From the NCBI GenBank assembly GCA_030066245.1, contig JASJBY010000137.1, positions 1 to 13,491 of the forward strand: a stretch of 13,491 nt of DNA, in the 5' to 3' direction. Below the pieces are notes generated by a model. It saw only the letters and a list, made by a program, of their open reading frames with translations. It was not told where the DNA came from and did no database searches. Origin of the DNA: Gammaproteobacteria bacterium (GTDB taxonomy: Bacteria; Pseudomonadota; Gammaproteobacteria; JAABTG01). Positions 7,034 to 13,392 of the stretch are shown in pieces; the first letter of the stretch is position 1; each line of letters starts with the position of its first letter. Both the position numbers and the translations under genes were made by a program.

Positions 7034-7195
7034 ATGTGGAGACTATTGGCAATTGCAGTGACCTGCGCACTCGCGGCCAATGGTGTGTTTGGAAACCTGG
7101 CCGATACCTTTGGTCTCGGGGGTTTCGGTGACCACTTGGCGGCATTGGTCATCGCCGTGTTGGTCACGCCCCTGGCGGTCAGGGAACTGGAATAG
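7034..7195 (+). CDS. Small two-helix membrane protein, 53 residues, sigma54-controlled
   Basis: The ATG is preceded at seven bases by AGG (7024-7026). The 53-residue product starts MWRLLAIAVTCALAANGVFG, a hydrophobic segment that may be a membrane helix or an uncleaved signal. A Gly/Asp-rich turn follows (NLADTFGLGGFGD, about residues 21-33), then a second hydrophobic segment (HLAALVIAVLVTPLAV) and the charged tail RELE. Codon third positions are mostly G or C. I recognise no family. The gene is framed by a near-consensus -24/-12 promoter 49 bases upstream and a very strong terminator about 45 bases downstream, so it is probably the only coding sequence of a transcript of about 280 bases. An inner-membrane hairpin protein made on demand of the adjacent activator is the best reading; the function is unknown. 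Confidence 0.65.
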   Translation: MWRLLAIAVTCALAANGVFGNLADTFGLGGFGDHLAALVIAVLVTPLAVRELE

Positions 7196-7200
7196 CGGTT

Positions 7201-7215
7201 AGACGTAGAACGTCT
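7201..7215 (+). repeat. Small hairpin AGACGT-AGA-ACGTCT after the small gene
   Basis: The arms at 7201-7206 and 7210-7215 are perfectly complementary with a three-base loop, five bases after the stop codon of the small gene. A pyrimidine-rich stretch follows (TTCTCTCC). It could be a 3'-end stabilising stem, a weak first terminator or an operator. Confidence 0.4.
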
Positions 7216-7241
7216 TTCTCTCCCCACTAAGGCCGTAGCCT

Positions 7242-7278
7242 CGGCAAGCCTTCCCTCAAGGCTTGCCGCTTTTTTTTT
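7242..7278 (+). terminator. Strong intrinsic terminator of the small gene
   Basis: CGGCAAGCCTT (7242-7252) pairs perfectly with AAGGCTTGCCG (7258-7268) around a five-base loop CCCTC. One C and nine T residues (7270-7278) follow. The T-run is on the plus strand only, so it ends the transcript of the 53-residue gene and not that of the convergent aminotransferase, whose stop codon lies at 7312. Confidence 0.92.
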
Positions 7279-7311
7279 GGGGACCCGAAAAACAAGTCGG
7301 TTGGCGGCGGG

Positions 7312-8523
7312 TTACGCAATGACGTGCTCAGGCGGGTGGGCCGCCAGGTGGCTCTCCGCGCCGGCAAGAGCGGCACCTCGTTGGATCGGCGCATCGAGGC
7401 TGCCGAGCACCGTCTCGAGGGCACTGATGCAGTACAAAACGTTGCCTGGGGTGCAGCTGTATCCCATGAGGCCTATGCGCCACACCTTGCCGGCCAGGGT
7501 GCCCAGACCAGCACCGATCTCCAGGTTGAAATCCGTGAGCAGCCGTGAACGCACGGCGGCCTCGTCAACGCCGTCCGGAACCATGACGGCGTTCAGCTGG
7601 GGCAGACGGTGTTTCTCCCGGACCAAGAGCTCAAGCCCCATCGCTTCCAGGCCGGCCTTGAGTGCCCTGTGATTGGCAGCGTGACGGGTCCAGGCCTGCT
7701 CAAGGCCCTCTTCCTTCAGCACTGACAGGGCTTCGTGCAAGCCGTAGAGCGCATTCACCGGGGCCGTGTGGTGATATGTCCGTTTACTGGTCGTCGAGCC
7801 CCAATATCCCATCACAAGATTGAGGTCCAGAAACCAGCTCTGGACCTTCGTCTTGCGTGACTGGACCGCCTTCACTGCCCGTTCGCTGAAGCTCAGGGGC
7901 GAGAGGCCCGGAATACAGGAGAGACATTTCTGCGTTCCGGAGTACACGGCGTCAGCGCCCCACTCGTCGACCAGCACCGGTGTGCCACCCAGAGAAGTGA
8001 CTGTATCTACGATGCTCAGGCAGTCGTGGGCGCGGGCCAGGTCCACAAGTGTCGCGGCATCGGACTGAGCTCCTGTAGAAGTCTCTGCGTGCACGAATGC
8101 CACGATTTTCGCTTCCGGATGAGCTTTGAGTGCGTCTTCGAGCTTTTGCGGATCGACCGGAGCACCCCAGTTGTCGTCAACGAGGACCAGGCTTGCCCCG
8201 CAGCGCTCGGCGTTCTCGCGCATGCGCCCGCCAAAAACCCCATTCTGGCAGACCACCACCGTATCTCCTGGCTCCACCAGATTGACGAAACAAGTTTCCA
8301 TCCCCGCCGAGCCAGGCCCCGAGACCGGAATGGTCAACGGGTTGCTGGTTTGGAAGGCGAAGTTCAGCAATGCCTTCAACTCGTCCATCATGCCCACGAA
8401 CTCCGGATCCAGATGCCCGATGGTCGGCCGGGACATGGCCTCCAGGACACGCGGATTAACGTTGGAGGGACCGGGCCCCATGAGGATCCTGCTGGACGGG
8501 TGAAACGAGCCTGCGTGGGTCAT
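7312..8523 (-). CDS. PLP-dependent alanine/serine-glyoxylate aminotransferase
   Basis: This is a 403-residue class V aminotransferase (fold type I). Visible marks are LMGPGPSNVNPRVL at the N-terminus (GPGP substrate loop, 16-19), SGPGSAGMET at 68-77 (cofactor phosphate and ring contacts), VDTVTSLGG with Asp173, YSGTQKCLSCIPG with Lys199 as the PLP lysine, and GKVWRIGLMGYS with Arg349 for the substrate carboxylate. The family moves an amino group from alanine or serine to glyoxylate, making glycine. The sequence does not settle which donor is preferred, so no symbol is given. It lies downstream of glcE on the same strand, 196 bases away, and glycolate oxidase makes glyoxylate, so a shared pathway is likely. 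The tail after residue 370 is Ala/His-rich and variable. A separate promoter is visible upstream. Confidence 0.92.
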   Translation of the reverse strand: MTHAGSFHPSSRILMGPGPSNVNPRVLEAMSRPTIGHLDPEFVGMMDELKALLNFAFQTSNPLTIPVSGPGSAGMETCFVNLVEPGDTVVVCQNGVFGGRMRENAERCGASLVLVDDNWGAPVDPQKLEDALKAHPEAKIVAFVHAETSTGAQSDAATLVDLARAHDCLSIVDTVTSLGGTPVLVDEWGADAVYSGTQKCLSCIPGLSPLSFSERAVKAVQSRKTKVQSWFLDLNLVMGYWGSTTSKRTYHHTAPVNALYGLHEALSVLKEEGLEQAWTRHAANHRALKAGLEAMGLELLVREKHRLPQLNAVMVPDGVDEAAVRSRLLTDFNLEIGAGLGTLAGKVWRIGLMGYSCTPGNVLYCISALETVLGSLDAPIQRGAALAGAESHLAAHPPEHVIA

Positions 8524-8561
8524 GTGCTAGACGCCCCTGTCGGCGAAGACGAAGGCCGTGG

Positions 8562-8591
8562 AGTATAGGGCGCGGCATGCGCGCCTAGCAA
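8562..8591 (-). promoter_or_regulatory. Probable promoter of the aminotransferase with a palindrome in its spacer
   Basis: On the minus strand, TTGCTA (8591-8586) and TATACT (8567-8562, five of six) are 18 bases apart. The start of transcription would be near 8555, about 30 bases before the ATG. The spacer contains the inverted repeat GGCGCG-N5-CGCGCC (8569-8585), which could be a repressor site. Identified by eye. Confidence 0.5.
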
Positions 8592-8719
8592 CTGACGGGC
8601 ATCTGGCGGCGGTCGAGCATCCAGGAAAGCGACGAGATTGTGTCTGCCAGGGACGGCGTTCAGCGTCGGCGGCACGTCGGTGCAACGCCATCCGGCGGGG
8701 TGCAGGCGCAGCCGCGCGT

Positions 8720-9784
8720 TCACAAGTCTGGAAAGAGTCGCCCCGGATTGAGAATGCGGTGCGGGTCGAAAGCCTTCTTCAGGCGCCTGTGTAGCTGGGC
8801 GAGCGGCTCGGGAAGAGGATGAAACACCGCTTCCCCGGCTCGGGCCCCACGGAACAGGGTGGCGTGACCGCCCGCCTGCTGTGCCTGGTCGCGAATCTCG
8901 GCCCCGTCCGCACCGGACCGGAGCCAGCGCTGGGCGCCGCCCCAGTCCAGCAGCCACGTCCCGGGCAGGCGTGCCAGAGGGGATCCGGGGGGTACGGAGA
9001 GTCGCCACAGGGGCTCATCAGCGGCGAAGAACGCCAATGCATGATCCCGCAGCTTGAGCCAGAAGCTCCCATCGCCTTCTTCGCCGCCCATCATGCTTCG
9101 GGCGGTCCGGACCCCGCTGTCGGTTCCCGCCAGCCGGATCTGCAGCTGTTCGCCGTCGTAGCAGGCGCCCGCCAGGGGAAGAGACTTGCCGGCCCAACGG
9201 TTCGCGAGCACCAGAGCTTGTGAGGTGTCCTGTTCGAATGTCAGGGTGACCTCGACGGGAGGTACCGGCAGTACCTTGAGCGAAACCTCGAGCAGCACCC
9301 CGAGGGTACCCTGCGCACCTGCCATGAGTCGGGACACGTCATACCCCGCAACATTTTTCATGACCTGACCGCCGAACGACAGCTGCTCGCCTTTGCCGTT
9401 GAGGATCTTCACTCCCAGCACAAAGTCTCTTGCGCTTCCCACGTAGGGTCTGCGCGGCCCGGACAGCCCACTGGCGACGGCTCCACCCAGGGTCGCGGGC
9501 GCGGCGTAGTGAGGAGGCTCGAACGCAAGCATTTGGCCTTTCTCGCTTAGAGCGTCTTCCACCGCCTGGAGTGGTGTGCCGGCGCGCGCGGTGATGACCA
9601 ACTCCGTGGGCTCGTAGCTGACGATTCCGGTGTGTTCTGTCACCGGTAGAGACTTGCCGACCACCGCGTGACCGTAAAAGGACTTGGTGCCGCCGCCCTG
9701 TATGGCGAGGGGCTGGTTGCTCCCGGCCGCCTCAAGGACAGCGTCGCGAAGCGCGGGGGCAATGTCGTTGTCTGTTGGGATCAT
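8720..9784 (-). CDS. glcE: Glycolate oxidase FAD-binding subunit GlcE
   Basis: This 354-residue protein has an FAD-binding PCMH-type domain in its first 175 residues. Visible marks are IQGGGTKSFYG (28-38), TLGGAVASGLSGPRRPY (98-114, the FAD-contacting loop) and GGQVMKNVAGYDVSRLMAGA (138-157), followed by GTLGVLLEVSLKVLP. The C-terminal signature FDPHRILNPGRLF is typical of GlcE and its D-lactate dehydrogenase relatives. The length suits GlcE, which is shorter than GlcD. GlcE works with GlcD (flavin) and GlcF (iron-sulfur) to oxidise glycolate to glyoxylate. Neither partner is next to it here: downstream lies only 196 bases and then the aminotransferase, and upstream lies a small unknown gene. 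The gene looks intact, so the partners are probably encoded elsewhere. Confidence 0.92.
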   Translation of the reverse strand: MIPTDNDIAPALRDAVLEAAGSNQPLAIQGGGTKSFYGHAVVGKSLPVTEHTGIVSYEPTELVITARAGTPLQAVEDALSEKGQMLAFEPPHYAAPATLGGAVASGLSGPRRPYVGSARDFVLGVKILNGKGEQLSFGGQVMKNVAGYDVSRLMAGAQGTLGVLLEVSLKVLPVPPVEVTLTFEQDTSQALVLANRWAGKSLPLAGACYDGEQLQIRLAGTDSGVRTARSMMGGEEGDGSFWLKLRDHALAFFAADEPLWRLSVPPGSPLARLPGTWLLDWGGAQRWLRSGADGAEIRDQAQQAGGHATLFRGARAGEAVFHPLPEPLAQLHRRLKKAFDPHRILNPGRLFPDL

Positions 9785-9895
9785 GGAGCTTCAGCCGGGA
9801 GGCCCGTGACCACGGGTGTGCGCCGATTTCGCATCACGGGAACGACAGCGGGCGAGCGCCTGAGACGACGCGGCAAGCCACGCCGGTGGCATCTC

Positions 9896-10264
9896 TCATG
9901 CGTACAAGTCGATACGGTATACCGGGCTCAGTACCTGCGCCGTCGCGTGAGCCTGCAGGGTTTCATAGATGTCGATGGCGCGGCGTTGGCCGAGATGGGA
10001 GGAGGCAATACGGTTTGCGGCGGTCGTCGCTCCGTCCGACGTCACCGAGTACAAACCTGCGGGCGCACCGGGCTCGGCCCCGGTGGCTCGAGGAAGCAGC
10101 TCGCCGTTTAACACCTCGGGCGTCGGGCGCCATTCTCGGCCTTTGCCCTGTACGGCCGGCTCAGGCCGCGCGCTGGCTTGCCGTCCGTTCGGGTGAGTTC
10201 CGTCGCGGACAGTGTAAGCGGGCGGAACGCCGTAGCCCGGTGTGCGAATATCAGCAACGTGCAT
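9896..10264 (-). CDS. Hypothetical protein, 122 residues
   Basis: I do not recognise this protein, but it looks real. The first half is Pro/Gly/Arg-rich and probably disordered (residues 1-65). The second half is ordered-looking, with GLYSVTSDGATTAANRIASS (70-89), an amphipathic helix QRRAIDIYETLQAHATAQ (93-110) and a short C-terminal strand YRIDLYA. A proline-rich, disordered N-terminus followed by 'RRAIDxYETL' and a hydrophobic C-terminal 'IDLYA' gives a consistent protein pattern, unlike the overlapping frames on the other strand. No signal peptide or membrane segment is seen. It lies 111 bases upstream of glcE on the same strand and starts 73 bases from the divergent lipoprotein gene. No clear ribosome site is visible, so the start is uncertain. 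Confidence 0.55.
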   Translation of the reverse strand: MHVADIRTPGYGVPPAYTVRDGTHPNGRQASARPEPAVQGKGREWRPTPEVLNGELLPRATGAEPGAPAGLYSVTSDGATTAANRIASSHLGQRRAIDIYETLQAHATAQVLSPVYRIDLYA

Positions 10265-10337
10265 GCTTACAGATTCGGTGAGATTGCGCGAGCCAATAGG
10301 GTAACGATGCCAAATACGACTTTGATATCCTAGCAGA

Positions 10338-11867
10338 ATGCTGCGTTGGCTGCGACGAGCAACCCCAGGCTTTTGCTCACTGTTCGAACCAAGCCGTTCA
10401 TCCGTGCGGATCTTCCTCGGGCTCAGCCTGCTCGCCTGTACCCCGCCCGACGCGGACAGCCTGCGCTTCGGACTCAGCGCAAACCCCGGTACCCTGGATC
10501 CTCGCTACGCAACGGATGCTGCCTCAGCACGGATCAATCGTCTGATCTACCGGTCACTGGTGGACTTCGATACACGACTGAAGCCGGTGCCCGCGCTGGC
10601 CTCTTGGGAGCAGCTAACCCCGCGGCAGTACCGCTTTACCCTCGGCGTGGGTGGCCGACGCTTTCACGACGGCCGGCGTCTTACCGCATCGGACGTGAAA
10701 GCAACCTATGATTTCATCCTGGATGCCGACAATGCATCGCCGCATCGGTCCGCCTTGTCCGTGATTGAGCAAGTGAAGGTGAATGACGCAGATGTGTTGG
10801 ACTTCCATCTGCGCAGAGCCGATCCGCTTTTCCCCGGCAGACTGGTAATAGGCATTCTGCCGGCGCACCTGATGGCGAGCGGTCATCCGTTCGAAACTCA
10901 GCCGGTGGGCAGTGGACCGTTCACCGTGGTCGGCCGGCTCGGTGACGAGGGGCTGACGCTGAAGCGGCTGGCTGACGGCCAGTTGGTGGAGTTCCTGCAG
11001 GTCGCCGATCCCACCGTCCGAGTGTTGAAGCTGCTGCGGGGAGAGCTCGATCTCCTGCAGGGCGACCTGCCACACGAGTTGATAAAGTGGCTAAGTCAAC
11101 GCAGCGACATCAGAGTGCGTCTCGGGGAGGGAAGCAGTTTCACCTACATCGGTTTCAACCTGGAGGATCCAGCTGTCGGGCAGCTGCCCATGAGGCGGGC
11201 GATCGCACACGCAATCGACCGGCAAGCGATTATCCGCTATTTCATGGGCAGTGCCGCGAGGCCCGCCAACGCGCTGTTGATACCGGACCATTGGGCAGGC
11301 AATCCGGCGCTGGTCGGTTACGACTATAACCCAGCTCGGTGCAGGACACTGCTGGCAGCAGCCGGCTACGATCCCTCTCATCCACTCAAGACTGTGTACA
11401 AGACTTCCAGCGACCCCTTCCGAGTCCGCCTCGCCACTGTCATACAGCGTCAGTTGCAGGAGGTGGGAATCGAGGTGGAGATCCGCAGCTACGACTGGGG
11501 GACATTCTACGGGGACACAAAGGCAGGACGCTTCCAGATATACACCCTTTCCTGGGTTGGACTCAACACGCCGGACATATTCCGCTATGTCTTTCACAGC
11601 CGCTCGGTTCCCCCCGCCGGCGCCAGTCGGGGTCGTTACCGCAGTGCCGATGCGGATGCGCTCATCGACCCGACCGAGTCGCAGACCGATGAGCCGGGAC
11701 GCGCGGCCCTTTGCAGGGAGCTGCAGCGGCTGTTGCCGCTGGACCTGCCCTACGTGCCCTTGTGGTATGAAGATGTTGTGGCCGTCGCACGCGCCGATAT
11801 CTCAGGGTGTCGACTGGCCGCCGACGGGAATTACGATGGTCTCTTGACTACCCAACGAAATCGATAG
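10338..11867 (+). CDS. Peptide-type ABC transporter solute-binding lipoprotein
   Basis: This is a 509-residue protein of the OppA/DppA class (SBP_bac_5). The signal sequence ends in LSLLAC, a lipobox with the lipidated Cys at residue 34. Thr follows at +2, which does not give the Asp inner-membrane retention signal. Family marks are FGLSANPGTLDPRYATD, IYRSLVDFD, RRFHDGRRLTASDVKATYDFIL (about 107-128), VGSGPFTV, and the long C-terminal half with FNLEDPAVGQLPMRRAIAHAID and AGYDP. The length is typical. Such proteins bind oligopeptides, including murein peptides, or nickel. No permease or ATPase gene follows, so it is an orphan receptor or works with a transporter encoded elsewhere. A GTG at 10404 is an alternative start giving a very short signal. 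An L,D-transpeptidase gene follows after 17 bases. Confidence 0.9.
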   Translation: MLRWLRRATPGFCSLFEPSRSSVRIFLGLSLLACTPPDADSLRFGLSANPGTLDPRYATDAASARINRLIYRSLVDFDTRLKPVPALASWEQLTPRQYRFTLGVGGRRFHDGRRLTASDVKATYDFILDADNASPHRSALSVIEQVKVNDADVLDFHLRRADPLFPGRLVIGILPAHLMASGHPFETQPVGSGPFTVVGRLGDEGLTLKRLADGQLVEFLQVADPTVRVLKLLRGELDLLQGDLPHELIKWLSQRSDIRVRLGEGSSFTYIGFNLEDPAVGQLPMRRAIAHAIDRQAIIRYFMGSAARPANALLIPDHWAGNPALVGYDYNPARCRTLLAAAGYDPSHPLKTVYKTSSDPFRVRLATVIQRQLQEVGIEVEIRSYDWGTFYGDTKAGRFQIYTLSWVGLNTPDIFRYVFHSRSVPPAGASRGRYRSADADALIDPTESQTDEPGRAALCRELQRLLPLDLPYVPLWYEDVVAVARADISGCRLAADGNYDGLLTTQRNR

Positions 11868-11884
11868 GGGACGCGGCCGTGCAG

Positions 11885-12403
11885 ATGAGCGAACACCGGA
11901 TCGAGGTTGACGTGGCAAGCCAGCGTTTGCGTCTGTACAGGAGCACTGAGCTGCTTGTGGAGTATGCCGTGTCGACGGCCCTGAAAGGGGTCGGCGAACG
12001 ACGGAACAGCGAATGCACACCCCGCGGTCGGCATGTGGTGCGCGCAAAGATCGGCGCCGGAATGCCTGCTAACACCGTGTTCGTAGCTCGCCGGCCGACA
12101 GGAGAGATCTACACCCCGGGACTCGCAGCAGCAGAGCCGGGACGTGACTGGATCCTGACGCGCATTCTCTGGTTGAGCGGACTGGAAGTTGGAAGAAACA
12201 GGCTCGGACATGTGGATACCTTCCGCCGTTTCGTATATATCCATGGCTGCCCCAACGAGCTACCGATGGGTATTCCGCTGTCCCATGGCTGCGTGCGGAT
12301 GCGCAACTCCGACGTCATTGCACTGTTCGACGCGGTGGAGACGGGGACCCGAGTGCTCATCCAGGAAGGGGGCGAGCCGGCGAATGCGCCTCATCGCTCC
12401 TGA
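11885..12403 (+). CDS. L,D-transpeptidase (YkuD family)
   Basis: This is a 172-residue protein that is almost entirely one YkuD domain. The catalytic signature is visible: FVYIHG (His120, Gly121), then SHGCVRMRNSD (133-143) with the nucleophile Cys136, His134 and Arg138. Upstream parts SQRLRLYRSTELLVEYAVST and GRHVVRAKIGAG are also typical. The family makes 3-3 cross-links in peptidoglycan, or attaches or modifies murein. I started at ATG 11885 because the frame upstream of it adds nothing family-like. No signal peptide or membrane helix is seen from that start or from the longer frame beginning at 11807, so export is not explained. A closely similar small, leaderless type is common in gammaproteobacteria. 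The gene lies 17 bases after the binding lipoprotein, suggesting one operon. Confidence 0.9.
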   Translation: MSEHRIEVDVASQRLRLYRSTELLVEYAVSTALKGVGERRNSECTPRGRHVVRAKIGAGMPANTVFVARRPTGEIYTPGLAAAEPGRDWILTRILWLSGLEVGRNRLGHVDTFRRFVYIHGCPNELPMGIPLSHGCVRMRNSDVIALFDAVETGTRVLIQEGGEPANAPHRS

Positions 12404-12477
12404 CCGATGCGGAGCGGCAGCGCTACCGCGGCCCTGTTTCCTGCAGCGTGGATGCGCCCGGGCAGGCGGCTCGAGTA

Positions 12478-12506
12478 TTGTCGTATCTGCCCCCAGGTCG
12501 TATTCT
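12478..12506 (+). promoter_or_regulatory. Promoter of the tRNA-Ser gene
   Basis: TTGTCG (12478-12483) and TATTCT (12501-12506) are separated by 17 bases, each matching four of six consensus positions. Transcription would begin near 12513, four bases before the mature tRNA 5' end. This suggests the tRNA is transcribed on its own and needs very little 5' trimming. Confidence 0.5.
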
Positions 12507-12516
12507 TTAAAACCCT

Positions 12517-12608
12517 GGAGAGGTACCGAAGCGGTCATAACGGGCCCGACTCGAAATCGGGTAGGGGGTTGCACTCCCACGTGGGTTCGAATCCCACCCT
12601 CTCCGCCA
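12517..12608 (+). tRNA. tRNA-Ser(CGA)
   Basis: The acceptor stem GGAGAGG (12517-12523) pairs with CCTCTCC (12598-12604). The anticodon stem CCCGA/TCGGG flanks the loop CTCGAAA, giving anticodon CGA at 12552-12554, which reads the serine codon UCG. A long variable arm (around 12562-12580) marks a class II tRNA, as expected for serine. The T-arm is GTGGG-TTCGAAT-CCCAC (12581-12597). Discriminator G and encoded CCA end at 12608. All stems are intact. The 3' end does not recur downstream in the window, so there is no sign of an integrated element here. Confidence 0.97.
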
Positions 12609-13392
12609 ATGAATTGCCCAGCAAATCGAGAACAAGATGAATTTGGGACCGAGAGGGCCGGCGTTCCCGCAAACCTATCCCCACGCAGGCATTCATCCGG
12701 TCCGTCTCGAGGAGCATGTCGAGTCACTCAGAGGCGGTCGCCGGCAAGCGAGAATCCCCGCTGAGCCGCATCCGCTGAGGCATTCACGAACGGGGCCGCT
12801 ATCCCTGCGGCCGACGGTCCCGGCCGCTCATGCTGGTACGGCCTTCATCGAAGACCAGGGCGCGGAATGGCCTACGGCACATCTTGCCCGGATTTCAGGC
12901 TTCTTCGATTCAGGCGAGACATGGGCGCTCCGACGCCGACGTGCCGAGGGGAAGTTCCCTTCGGAACGTGATAGACAGTGAGATTTCTGTGATTCGCACT
13001 GCTCGTGCAACATCAAAGAAATTTCCCTCGCTGAGGCTCCATAGGCTGCGATCGCTATGCGGGTTGGGCTGGCTTGAGTTCCGGTCGACGCGGGTCTCCC
13101 TTGCCAGTGGCTGATACGGGGCGCGGTGAGTTGATTGACGGCTGTCGCCAGCACCAGCACCAGGAGCAGAGACGAGAATACGGCGTAGACTTCCAGTTCT
13201 GCTTTGGACTCAGTTTGACCGATGTGCTCCCCCTTGCCGGTTTAAACTCCGGATTGCTCAGCTCCGATCCAACTGCGCTTGAGAAGGATGTGGTCAACGT
13301 ATAGATGGGCGAACTCGCCTGGATGGGTTGCGTCCGGCAATGCTCGCCGTATCGGCAGAACCTCTGTAAACGGGCGCAAAGAAGAGACGTTA
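12609..13392. other. Gene-poor stretch with no convincing gene
   Basis: I see no convincing gene in these roughly 780 bases. The open frames are short, overlap on both strands, lack ribosome sites and translate to Arg/Ser/Pro-rich sequence typical of random GC-rich DNA. One minus-strand frame around 13060-13240 contains a hydrophobic run (VYAVFSSLLLVLVLATAV) that would make a membrane helix, but no plausible start precedes it. A small hairpin GTTCC-CTTC-GGAAC is at 12954-12967. A weak CAGCAC tandem is near 13148-13165. No terminator was identified with confidence after the tRNA. Confidence 0.5.

Noticed and set aside
8520..9008. A minus-strand frame that could be a glcF remnant after glcE
   Set aside because: Most of it overlaps glcE in another frame. 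The 196 bases between glcE and the aminotransferase show no iron-sulfur CxxC motifs or other GlcF features.
9668..10281. Two overlapping plus-strand frames (147 and 168 codons) near the glcE start
   Set aside because: Both overlap the glcE 5' end and the better minus-strand frame at 9896-10264. Both are Arg/Gly-rich with no domain pattern.
12189..12764. Frames running across the tRNA-Ser gene on both strands (12189-12764 plus; 12260-12727 minus)
   Set aside because: They cross a well-formed tRNA and the L,D-transpeptidase gene and have no protein pattern.
12637..13297. Several short frames on both strands after the tRNA
   Set aside because: They overlap one another on both strands, lack ribosome sites and have random-looking composition; none could be supported.
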